Below are positions 48,196 through 58,247 of a stretch of 64,000 bases of DNA, piece after piece. The notes below the pieces were generated by a model. That model saw only the letters and a list, made by a program, of their open reading frames with translations, made no database searches and was not told the DNA's origin. How positions within the stretch are numbered: the stretch's first letter is position 1; every line of letters begins with the position of its first letter. The position numbers and the translations under genes were made by a program. This DNA comes from Leucogyrophana mollusca (lineage: Eukaryota > Basidiomycota > Agaricomycetes > Boletales): contig MU266412.1 of NCBI GenBank assembly GCA_021014945.1, positions 1-64,000 of the forward strand, in the 5' to 3' direction.

Positions 48196-48440
48196 CCAGC
48201 GCCACGCATTCCATTGGCATTTTCTCCGACCACTTCTACCCTCCCAACATCACGAAACTCGAGAACGACATCGCTCCCGTGAAGTCCGTCGACGAAGTCT
48301 ACGTTGCCGGTGAGTACGACTGGACTGCAAACAACCCGCTCCCCGCGCCTCTCCCACAGTTCTTCAACGTGATGGAGACGAACCCTACTGGCGGTGGAGA
48401 CCACCTCTACAATCTCTTCATGCATGATATATGTGAAAAG
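48196..48440 (+). pseudogene. Fragment of a GH5-type beta-mannanase-like glycosidase
   Basis: The frame reads HSIGIFSDHFYPPNITKLENDIAPVKS, then VYVAGEYDWTANNPLPAPLPQFFNVME and GGDHLYNLFMHD. This matches the C-terminal catalytic part of fungal GH5 mannanase-type enzymes, where an E in VY.AGEYDWT is the nucleophile and a W/N-S-L-F-G-H-D segment follows. No N-terminal part or signal peptide exists upstream; instead it abuts the NDUFV1 fragment within one continuous ORF (47988-48569). I conclude it is a truncated, non-functional remnant. Confidence 0.6.
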
Positions 48441-49189
48441 TCAATTGTGCTCTCATTATCCCGCACGTCTTACCAGAACTTGGCCAGAACGTCGTGCTGC
48501 TTGCTGCTGCTAGAATCCTACTCCATCCCATCTATCATCATCTTCTCGGCAGTCCGCGTCTCGGCATAATAGCCAGGTCATGGCTCATCTGGTTTTTCTC
48601 TCCCCGACATAAGTTCAATATGTGCATGGCGTACATAACTGTCTTTGATGCCTTCCTTGGCTTCCCGTAGCTTCGCATGCGGAAGGCAACACGCACCAGG
48701 ATGCCATCCCCATATCGGGTCTCACCCTCAGTGAACTACGCGCAGCGCCGATGCCAATGAAATTGAGTACGAGTGTTCCATTTTCGCTCTCCTCTTGACG
48801 TAGGGATTGAAGGAAACCAACTGACGGGCACCCGGGCAGCCAGAGGGACCTCGAGCACGCTTCCAAAAATCATTAAAATCACACGGAAATGCGCACCGAT
48901 TGGCCTACCGCATGAATGAGCAGTGAGACAACTGGAGGAGCTCCAATAAATTGTGGTACACTCCCCAGCCCTAATGTGACGAAAACACGCCACGCGTTGA
49001 CAATCGTTCGCGCATTGAGATGTGAACAGAAAACATCCTCGACTGATCAGCGCACTTGCAACGATACACATACACAAATTGACAGCGGCACTCTGGCTGA
49101 CAAGTGGCCGTCGTAACTTCTACATCTCGTCCCTCACCTATAGGGGAGCATTGGATAAGTTGATCGGGGGAGAGAGTGAAACTCACGAC
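48441..49189. other. Intergenic region, nothing firmly recognised
   Basis: A minus-strand pair of frames (48615-48866 and 48736-49077) contains a hydrophobic stretch (FRVILMIFGSVLEVPLAARV) but changes frame without plausible splice sites. It may be a gene remnant of unknown origin. Confidence 0.35.
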
Positions 49190-49567
49190 TTACCGTGGCA
49201 AGCCGTTTCTGAAGGGGTCGCAAATGGTAACGAACTTGAGGTCCTTGAGGAACTCCAACTCGTCCTCCATACCGCCAAAGAGCTCCTGTCGAATGCGCAG
49301 TACGTGCTCGCTCACGCGAAACACCTTGTGCTTGTATATCGTCGCCGTCCGATCGAGCGCGTAGCTAGTGATGAAGAGCACCAAGTCTTCGTTCTTGTAC
49401 AGCACGCCGATGCATGAAGGAGGGTTTAGGATCTGTCCTCCGAGGCGCTTGAGGATGATGTTTGGGGTGAAATTGAAATTGTAGAAGTCGATGTCGGGGA
49501 ATTTGCGTTGGGCCCAATCCCGCGCTTGGGGGTAGGCCATGAGGTAGCCTCCTGTGACGAGAACCAT
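49190..49567 (-). CDS. Hypothetical protein, 125 aa, possibly a truncated gene
   Basis: The ORF starts MVLVTGGYLMAYPQARDWAQRKF in a good ATG context and reads like real protein (LILKRLGG-type, then SCIGVLYKNEDLVLFITSYALDRTATIYKHKVFRVSEHVLRIRQELFGG). It stops at an in-frame TAA that forms part of a GTAAGT; using that donor with the next CTATAG acceptor also gives an immediate stop (TGA), so both versions end FRNGLPR. I do not recognise the family. It may be the front part of a longer gene whose rest has been lost. It is divergent from the gene at 49834, with a dispersed-repeat copy in between. Confidence 0.45.
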   Translation of the reverse strand: MVLVTGGYLMAYPQARDWAQRKFPDIDFYNFNFTPNIILKRLGGQILNPPSCIGVLYKNEDLVLFITSYALDRTATIYKHKVFRVSEHVLRIRQELFGGMEDELEFLKDLKFVTICDPFRNGLPR

Positions 49568-49731
49568 GTGGCTAGGACGACGCCCTGCGAACGGACTGGA
49601 TGGAGCGGTAGTAAGAAATCAATAATGCTGCTAACTCACTATCGGTGAGATGATTTCATGAAGCGTTGTGGCGGTTGATGGGGGACTGGGGAAGACGTTT
49701 CGGCCTGGCCACAATCACGGTCACGTGCTCC

Positions 49732-49790
49732 AATGTGGTGGTGGAATGGCAATGTTGGATAGACGGTAGACCGCGTCACATTTTAAACCG
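49732..49790 (+). repeat. Dispersed repeat, copy A (short)
   Basis: AATGTGGTGGTGGAATGGC, then AATGTTGGATAGAC, then AGACCGCG.CACATT matches the left part of copy B at 50394-50570. It lies in the 5' region of the 145-aa gene. Confidence 0.55.
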
Positions 49791-49833
49791 AAACTCAACC
49801 CAAACTTCATCGAAGCTTCATCACACTCCAACC

Positions 49834-50323
49834 ATGGCTCGCACATATACGCAACAGCAGTACAACCGAGTCCCTTCCATTCCTGCCAAGCGTTTCCCGC
49901 ACCCCTCAGAACTGGACCCGACATGGCAAGAAAGACCTATTATTGATTTCACTGTGCGTTATCTTCATTTTCTATTCAGTTACCCACGCCCTTACGCCTC
50001 AAAAGCATCCACAACCAGATGATGGGTCCACTTTACGATTTTCTATTGCTGAGGAAATTACCGGTCGCATCATGTCACATCGCTCGTCTTACACGTCGGA
50101 GTTCCTTAACTCGGATAGTACTCGCGTTAAGGATGCCCCTGACCTTCAAGTTTTTGATGTCACAGAATCAACGCTTGTCCTTATCCCGACCTTCGGACAG
50201 AATATCGGCCCTCGCTACACTTCCCAGTTTTACTACATTCATCCGAGACGGAAGTACGAGGTATATCATCGTGATGTCCGAAAGGAAAGGATTTCTTTCC
50301 CTCCCACTATCCTAGTCGAGTAG
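49834..50323 (+). CDS. Hypothetical protein, 145 aa
   Basis: Two exons (49834-49953 and 50006-50323) are joined by a 52-bp GT-AG intron in phase 0. The start is MARTYTQQQYNRVPSIPAKRF in an ACCATGG context. The product is hydrophilic with no signal peptide or membrane helix. Its second half (LQVFDVTESTLVLIPTFGQNIGPRYTSQFYYIHPRRKYEVYHRD) has alternating hydrophobics typical of beta strands. I recognise no family. Copies of a dispersed repeat lie on both sides (49732-49790 and 50394-50570), which may mean that the locus was moved with it. Confidence 0.55.
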
Positions 50324-50393
50324 ACTTGCGCATAAAAAGGTGTGATCGAGTGAACCGTTCGTTTGTTGGCCCTTAGTTTATACTCATCTGTGT

Positions 50394-50570
50394 TTGAACA
50401 GATGACAGGTGGAATGGCAGTGTTGAATAGACCGCGCCACATTGGTGCTTCAACGTCTTCGATGTGTTCGGATATATTGCGTCTGGGTCCGCAGAGCGAA
50501 AGAAAAACTAAGTCGTTAAAACGTGACGATAGGATGACATTGAAACAACTTTGCGAAAGTCGCGTGGCAG
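50394..50570 (+). repeat. Dispersed repeat, copy B
   Basis: This copy runs from TGAACAGATGACAGGTGGAATGGC through CAGAGCGAAAGAA.AACTA.GTCGTT and GTGACGATAGGATGACATTGAA to GTCGCGTG. It matches copy C at 58915-59172 at both ends, but lacks about 80 bp of the middle. It ends less than 100 bp before the RPAP1 start codon. Confidence 0.75.
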
Positions 50571-50658
50571 GACCGTGGCACGGACTTTTTTCGGAGTTTA
50601 TCGGCGAGCCAACGATTACCTCGATCCTGACGTAAGCACACCCTACCTGCCATCAACG

Positions 50659-53600
50659 ATGGGATCGCTCGTGGGCTCCGTATTCGAGCGCAAACCAACG
50701 ACCGCGCCGACGCTACCCTCCATCTCCATCCCGGCGTCGGGATTCCCCGAGGTGCAACATCGTAGCAAGACAAAGAGTGCGTTTGCGAGGGCCCGTGAGC
50801 AGGCGAAGAAGGACGACGGGCGAGCGCTGGGTGTTCCTGTCGTGCAGAGTGCGGTGGACGTCGCAAGCACGACCGACGATGCAGGCGATGACGCGCTGCA
50901 GAGACAGATCAGCGAGGAGAACAAGCAGCGGCTCGCACACATGACGGACGAAGAGCGAGAACAAGAACGACAAGACATTATCGACCATTTCGGAGCCGGC
51001 CTCCTCCAGAAAGTGGCCCAAGCCAGACAGCGCAGAGCCGCTGCGCTGACAGCAGCGGAACCTGCCCCAGCACCCACCCGCACCAGGAGTCTCGACGACA
51101 TACACGCCACTACTCCATCTAAAGGTGTGTAGCTCCGGGGACGCGCTGCAGCAGCTGATCTATCTCTATCTGTTTAGAGTCACGCCGCAGAAAACACAAC
51201 CACCGGCTCCGCTTCGCAGAGGTCACCCCGCAGGACGTGCACGTCTACGAATCCGCACCCGTGTCTCCGAAGCGCCCTCCACTCGCGCTGCCCCCGCCCG
51301 ATTTGTCCGATCCGGGCGTCATTTCACTTGGGAATTTTAAACATAGGACCGGTGGTGGCGTGCTGAAAGACGATAACCCGGGATTGGAATCGGAACCGGA
51401 CCCGGAAGAAGGGACGCCCGAAGACATCCGCCGCCGTTTCTTCCCCCACATCCCCCCAAACGACCCCTCTGTCGCGTGGATGCAGCCCCCCCCGCACTCT
51501 TCGTCATCGTCAAACACAGCGGAGGAATCGCCCAACCCAACCGCAGGAGCGGACGCCCCCTCAGCAGTCCGTTCCATGCAATTTGACCTCTCCGGGACAC
51601 CAGTCCCCTCTTCCCTCCACGCTGACCTCCACCACCATCCACACACCGACCACACAGACCCGCACCACCACCCGCACCACACGTCCACCATACCCCCAAC
51701 ATACACCCTCGACGGGCTCTTCCTCCTCGCCCGTTCGCGCGTCCCCGCACAGCGTGCAGCCATGCTCGGCGCACTCGCAGGGGTTGCGCGCTGGGCGGGT
51801 GGGCGGGAGCGCAGGTGTCGTAGCGAACCTGGAGCCGAAGGCCAGGTTATTGACGCCCTCCCGCATGCAGAACTCGACGCCCTCCGCGCACGCATCCTCG
51901 CCGCGGGTCTCGGCGCGCTCTCGGGTGGGAGCGGGAGCGTCTACGCACGCGCTGTGGAGGTCGTGTGGACGTGTATCGTGGGGTGGGAGGGGTCTGGGGA
52001 CGCTGGTGGGGAAGATGATGGTGGTGACGACGACGACGACTACGAGCGCCCTCTCCCCGCCGCGGTGGTATCCACGATCGCGCTCCCGTTCTTCCTCCCC
52101 CTCGTCACGTCTGCGTTCGCCCTCTCCGCACAGCAGGATTCCGCGTCGTCGCCGTCATTCCCCACGTCCTCGTCTTTCCCCGATTCATCACCATCCGAGC
52201 CCAATCTGTCATCCTCACCACCCATCACCTCCGCTGACCCACTTTCTCCACCCCCTGCCCTCCTCCTCTCTGTCCTCCTCCGCCTCGCACGGGCCTCCAC
52301 CCCGTTCGCGGCGCAGATCACGCACGCGCCCGGGCTTGTCGCGGGCGTCGTGGGTGCGTTTTTAGGGGTTGGTGCGGTTGGTGGGTTTGACAGAGATTTA
52401 GACACGGAGGGCAGGGAACAGCACAAAAACGACGACTCGCGCCATCGTGCCGCGCTCACCGCGCTCCGCCTCCTCCGCACCCTCGCGCGCGCGTCCCGCG
52501 CGAACGCGCTCTCGCTCGTCGGGCCTGCAGACGCGCTCCTTCGGTTCGTGCTCGCGCCCGCTCGAGGTCCATCGGCCCTCTACCCGCAGCTGGCCCTGGG
52601 GGCGGTGCGGTTGGAATCGGATCCCAGACCAGAGGCAACAGCTCGGTCAAAACTAGGCTCAGACCACTCAAAACTAGATTCATCAAACACAGATCCAGCG
52701 CCATCAAACCCAAACCCAGCTCAATCAAACCTAACTCCGGATCAAGACGCGTCCCTCCCCACCCCGCGCGCACTCGCCGTCCTCGAGGCGACGCTCTGCT
52801 TCTACGTCGTCCTCGCACGGTACGGGCTGTACACGCACGTCGCGGAACACGTCTTCCCCACTGTTTCTGGGGTCGTTGCCGCGCTTGTGGCCCACGTGGC
52901 GCCCCTAGAAGCCCAAGCCCAGTCCCAAACTCTCGCCTTCTCCAAACCCCGATCCCAAACCCAAACCCTCGCGCTCCTAAAAACGCACCTCACGCTCCTC
53001 GAAACATGGACCACCTGCGCCATCGACCCACACGGGACGACCCCGCCGCATGGGCTGCTCTGGAGCCAGGTGCGTGCGTGGGAGTGGGGGCGCGGCGCGG
53101 AGGGGGAGTGGGTGAGGGGCGTGGTGGGCGTCGGCGGGGAGGACATGGGCGTAGACGAGGGTGGGTTGATTTATATGTCTTGTTTTGTTTGATCGCGTTG
53201 CTCATGCTCCTTTTCCTTGACACTCAGGCTCGGACTCGGCGGTGCTGCACGCGGCGCTCTGGCACGTGGAGGCGGCGTGGTTGGAGGGCGTGCGGGTGAA
53301 TGGGGTGAGGGGCGGCGAGCGGGAGAGGGAGGAGGCTTTGGTGCGGCTGAGGGACGTGTTTGGGTCTGGGTCTGTGGGTGCGGGTGCGAGTGCGGGTGCG
53401 GGTGCTGGAGATGAAGGGAGAGGAGGGGATGGAAAAGTCGTGCGGCGTGCAGTAAGCGCTATGCTCGCGCTGGTGCTTCGTCCCTGCCACTCCAACAGTC
53501 ACAATCACGACCACGACCACGACTGCGACTGCGACCACAACTCCAAGGCGAAGAAATCCCTCCTCCAGGCTCTGGGCACGCACGCGGAGGCCGTGACGGG

Positions 53601-55440
53601 CGCCATCCGGCTCTGGCTCGCGTGTGTCCCCGTCGCCGCAGCGGACGGTCCCGTCGCGCTCGACACACCCCCTTTCGACCTCCCGTTCGCGGAGATCTCG
53701 ACGCTGTGCGCGAAGCTCGTCGTGCATCCGCTGTGGGGGTGGTCGTCCCGTTCCTCCCCCCACTCCTCGTCCACAGCACACCTATCCCCCCACCTCCGCC
53801 GGCTAACAGCGTTCCTCACGGCTTTCCATCGCCTCTCCGCATACATCCCGCATACCTCGCCCGCGCTCTGGCTCGCACAGGCGTTCGCGGTGCTCCCGCT
53901 GCTCCGGCCGGGGGACGAGGAAGCCGCGCGGGGAATGGTGAGCGGGGTGCTGGGGTGCTTGGGGAGGAGTGTCGGTGGTGTTGATGGAGAAATACCAGGA
54001 ATCGCAGACGCAGAACTCGATGCAATACGAGCAAACGGCGGGATGGACGTCCTCAAGCCTTTCCTGCTGCACGGTCTCCGTCCGTGTGGGGTGAGCCCGC
54101 TGAACGTGACCCCGCAGTCTATGAGGCTCTGCTCGACACAGCGAATACCGGCGTCATCCCCTCCTGCTCCCCCAACTCAGTCTCCCCCCGAATCCCAGTC
54201 CGACCAAGAATCCCACTCCCACCCACACTCGGAGGCACATGAGCACGCCGACGCCGACACATATATCTCGCCCCTCCCCCTCGCGCGTACCTGGCTTACG
54301 TCCCCCCTCGACCACCTCCTCCGTTCTGGCTCGTCGCCCGTATTCAACGCGGCAGAGGGTGCTGTGGAGGGCGTCGTGCGGGGGACCACAGACGCATCGG
54401 AGACGGACGTCGTCCGCGCGACGCTGCTGCTCGTTTGTGTGGCAAGGGAGGTACTTGTGCGGTACGGGCTTGGCTCGGTGGGACGTGGCGGTGGGGATGA
54501 CGCTGCGATGGTGGACGGCGCGGAGACGGTGCTGATGAGTGGCGCTGAGACGGTGCTGGCGTGCATGAAGGTATTCATGCTCGAGCATGGGCAGGGGGGT
54601 GCGATTGGGGAGGGCGAGGTGTTCAGGGATGCGATCGTCGGGCGGCTGATGGGGCGTGCATTGAGGCCTTTCATGTTTGACATCACCGTTCCTTCCCCTG
54701 CCTCTCCGTCTAACCTCGGAACGACCACCGCCCCAACTCCCCTCGAAGTCGCCGCCACGCCCTTCCTCGGCCCCGGCACACCCTTCTTCCAGTTCTACAC
54801 CGACTTCCTCGCGCTCTACGACGCCATCTCCTTCTCGCATCCCCTCTTTGGCGCGCTGCTGCTCGCCCCGACGTCGATGCGCTATGCGGTAGACTACAGG
54901 CGGCTCTTGTGGTGCGATTACGGGCACGTCGTGAGGACTCTTAGGACGGATTCCGTCGTGCTCGCTGCGGGCAGCGGAGGAGGGGGGGTGGGGGATTGGC
55001 TGTGGCCAGTGGAGCGGAGCGCGAGGGTGGTGGGTGCGTACCTCGGCGCGCTGGTGGGGAGCCCGGGGCGGATAGAGGGCTTCGTGAGGCTGGTGGCGAT
55101 CCATCACGTCGCGTCTAATATCTGGTCCGATCTCCGCGCCGGTGCCCAGGCTGACAATGAGGCGAGAAGCGAAAGCGAAAACGGATACGGACACGAGAGC
55201 AAAGGGCCTGACGACGAGGCACGTGCGAAGCTCCTCCGGGCTGTCGTAGAGCAGGGCGACGGGGCGACTGTGAAGGAGATACTGCAATATCGGCAGGTGG
55301 AGGGGTCCGGGTACGTTCCGCCTCCCGCGTGCTTCGAGGCTGGGGGCCCGTGGAGGGAGTGGAGGGCGGAGGAGGTGGGGCGGATGCTCGGGAGGGAGTG
55401 GGGGGAGAGGCTGAGGGGGGTGGTGCTTGGTAATTCGTGA
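50659..55440 (+). CDS. RPAP1: RPAP1, RNA polymerase II-associated protein 1
   Basis: Three exons (50659-51124, 51178-53160, 53228-55440) encode 1,553 aa. The N-terminal RPAP1 domain is marked by MGSLVGSVFERKP, SGFPEVQHRSKTKSAFARAR, EENKQRLAHMTDEEREQERQDIIDHFGAGLL, LRFAEVTPQDVHVYESAP, and the core SLGNFKHRTGGGVLKDDNPG, then EEGTPEDIRRRFFPHIPPNDPSVAWMQ and MQFDLSGTPVPSSL. A long helical-repeat region follows, and the C-terminal domain has FFQFYTDFLALYDAISFSHPLFGALLLAPTSMRYAVDYRRLLWCDYG. RPAP1 works with the RPAP3/R2TP/GPN factors to assemble RNA polymerase II in the cytosol before nuclear import. Codon use is markedly GC-rich, with a His/Asp/Cys run (SHNHDHDHDCDCDHNS) near the start of exon 3. 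Large antisense ORFs over the gene are shadows of this GC bias. Confidence 0.93.
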
Positions 55441-56537
55441 GCTGGGAACTGAGAGCTGTGAATTTGTGAGTTGCAAGTGAATCACGGTTGTTGAATGATA
55501 TTGATCAAAGGTTTTGCTTAGGGCGCGTATCTTACAGGAACGATGTATAGAGCATTCGGGGCAATATATGTACTGTGGCTTGTAATGAACGATAAATACT
55601 CATAGACTATGGCTTCTCATCGAATTCTCCAAGGGGTCCTACGGATCAGATTAGACGCGGTGCGCTGCGGAACACAGTGCCGCTGCGGATGTGCTCGTGC
55701 TGGTACTTCTCATGCGGAGGCTGGTACATATAATCGTCATAAGTTCAAAACCCTCAACGCACTCAGCGCTCAGCGCTCGGCGCTCAACGCCCTGCGTCAT
55801 CCAAACATCAACAACGCAACTGCTGTAAGGTCTGGTTGGCAAACATCATGGTGGGATCAGCATTTGGCCAAAAGGAGCAAAATGTGGGCACCCACAAAAT
55901 GTACAACATGAAAGTCCATGGTATGTACTGCATGGTATTTAGAGGTCGTGATACGGGCTGTGTCACAACGCAAAGCGCACTGAGGCCAGCAACGGAGGCC
56001 CCGACCGCCTCGGCATTGGACTCACGCCTCGTCAAAGCACATCACGCGCGCGCTGTGGGTCGACGTTGGCCGTGACAAGGTCAGCATTGGACTCACACCT
56101 CGTAAAAGCGCATCACGCACCTCCTGTGGGACGACGAAGGCCACGGCAAGTTAGCATTGGACTCAACTCGTAAAAGCACATCACGCACCCGCTGTGGGAC
56201 GACGAAGGCCGCGATAGGGTCAGCATTGGACTCACGCCTCGTAAAAGCACATCACGCACTGTCTGTGGGGTGGGACGACGAAAGCTGGGACACCCATAGA
56301 TACCCAATCGCATAACATCTCGTGACGCTTCTCAGGAAATATGCCATATGGTCACCACGGTGTATACTGGGCATGAACGCTCGGCGGCGGGGTTCAGTTA
56401 TTTGTTGGTTTCAAATCACACAACCGCAATCCGAACGGGGACGTTCCAATACAAGAGTGCTCAGGTTGACCATATACATGGAGAGGACACTGAGGGCACG
56501 CGCATGTGATAAGTACTTGTGCGAGACTCCACCCTAC
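55441..56537. other. Spacer between convergent RPAP1 and NDUFV1 genes, with a tandem repeat
   Basis: No supported gene lies here. It includes the two 3' ends and the four-unit 70-bp array at 56010-56291, listed separately. A short direct repeat of GCGCTCAGCGCTCGGCGC type occurs near 55760-55790. Confidence 0.5.
56010..56291. repeat. Tandem repeat, four ~70-bp units
   Basis: Units begin at about 56010, 56081, 56151 and 56220, each with AGCATTGGACTCACGCCTCG (or a close variant), then TAAAAGCACATCACGCAC, then GCTGTGGGACGACGAAGGCC. Units differ at a few scattered positions and by small indels, giving a minisatellite-like array in the gap between two convergent genes. It carries no long ORF in phase with the unit. 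Confidence 0.85.
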
Positions 56538-58247
56538 TCATGCTCGATCCCCAGCCTCCGTAAGATTGCCACCCAGGTTATCAGGAATTGCGAGCGTAGG
56601 ATCGACTTCGCCCTTCATCCGTCCACCAAACATTACCCCGCCCTGTGCAGCGCGGAAAGCGTCAATACGCGCCTCGACTTCTGGGCGGAAGTGTCGCATG
56701 AGACCCTGGATGGGCCAGGCGGCGGCATCGCCAAGAGCACAGATAGTACGACCCTCTACTTGTTTTCTAAAGAAGAGGAGGGTCGGTGAAGCAAATTTTG
56801 AGAACTAGCGGAGGTACATACGTCAGCTCGAGTAGCATGTCAATCTCCCGTCTGTGTGCCCGGCCTTCGACGAAGCGATTCATCATGTTCATCATCCATG
56901 TTGTACCCTCGCGGCATGGTGTGCATTGGCCACACGATTCGTGTTTGTAAAACTGGAATATTATTTAGTTATGTCAAAGACTGAGACGAGTCAGTGAAGT
57001 GACCGTACCGAAGAGAAGCGCGCGATAGCAGCGACGATATCTGTGCTCTTATCCATTACTATGACCGCGCCAGTGCCCAAGCCCGACTGAGCGTCTTTGA
57101 GTGAATCATAGTCCATGAGCACCTCCGCGCACTTGTTTATCGGCAGGACAGGAACAGAGCACCCGCCAGGGATGATCCCCAGAAGGTTGTCCCATCCGCC
57201 TCGGACGCCACCACAATGCCGCTCAATCAACTCCTTCAGTGGAATACTCATTTCTTCCTCGACAACGCACGGGTTGTTCACGTGCCCGCTGATGCAGAAG
57301 AGCTTTGTGCCTTGATTGCGCTCCCGACCAAATCCAGCAAACCAGGAAGAGCCACGTCGACATATCGTTGGTGCGACAGCGACCGTCTCGACGTTCGCGA
57401 CGGTCGTTGGACAGCCGAAGAGACCGACGTCAGCAGGGAAGGGAGGCTTCAACCGAGGTTTACCCTGCTTTCCCTCGAGACTCTCGATGAGTGCCGTCTC
57501 CTCTCCGCAAATGTACGCTCCGGCTCCTCGGTGGAGGTACACGTCGAACGAATAGCCCGAGCCGCAAGCGTTCTTGCCAATAAGACCAGCTTTGTATGCC
57601 TCGGTGATCGCTTGCTGAAGGTGTGAGGCTTCTTGTACGAATTCGCCGCGAATATAGATATATGCCGCCGTCGCGTTCATGGCGCGCCCAGCAACGAGAC
57701 AGCCTTCGACAAGCTTGTGGGGGTCACCACGGAGGATTTCTCGGTCCTTGCAGGTCCCGGGTTCGCCCTCGTCGGCATTCACGACAAGATAGCGCGGACT
57801 AAGCTTCCGAGTTAGCAAGGTGGTCAATAGACCACGCGAAGGGATTTACCGTTTATCCTTCTCCCATCCTGGCTTGTTCATGAATGACCACTTGAGGCCA
57901 CTGGGGAAGCCGGCGCCTCCACGACCTCGTAGACCAGAGTCTTTGATGGTTTGAATGATCCACGAGTCGCCTTTCAAAAGGATGTCCTTCGTACGGTGCC
58001 AGTCTCCGCGAGACTATTTTCGTTCATGTTATTTAACATCCTGAATACACTTACACGTTTCCCAACGCACCTGAGCGCCCTTCAGGCCATGATCGTGTTT
58101 GCAGTATGCGTTCGTGAAGATACGGTCCTGATCCTTGAGTCCGCCGTATCGACGAACAGGAGGGTCGGCGACGGTCGCGAGAGTGCGGCGAAGGGTCGGA
58201 GTCGTCCTCCGCTGTAGCGCAGCGGCTGCTTTTGATGCTTTGAGCAT
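56538..58247 (-). CDS. NDUFV1: NADH:ubiquinone oxidoreductase 51-kDa subunit (complex I, NDUFV1/NUO51)
   Basis: Five exons (58071-58247, 57850-58013, 57009-57798, 56822-56952, 56538-56766) encode 496 aa. A mitochondrial presequence ([27 protein letters not shown]) precedes [18 protein letters not shown]. The FMN site [10 protein letters not shown] (~89-98), the NADH site [29 protein letters not shown] (from ~205) and the 4Fe-4S ligands CGQCTPC (Cys384, 387, 390) with Cys430 in TICALGD are intact. The subunit sits in the matrix arm, oxidises NADH and passes electrons through FMN to the cluster chain. An in-frame upstream ATG at 58340 would add 31 residues; 58247 is preferred because it starts a typical presequence. 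A fragment of exon 3 is duplicated at 47990-48195. Confidence 0.96.

Noticed and set aside
51245..51895. 216-codon antisense ORF over RPAP1 exon 2
   Set aside because: Same GC-bias shadow; Ser/Arg-rich with no recognisable motif.
54154..55485. 443-codon ORF antisense to RPAP1
   Set aside because: It lies entirely over a well-supported RPAP1 exon; the GC-rich third positions leave the opposite strand free of stops, and its translation is His/Pro/Arg low complexity without a domain.
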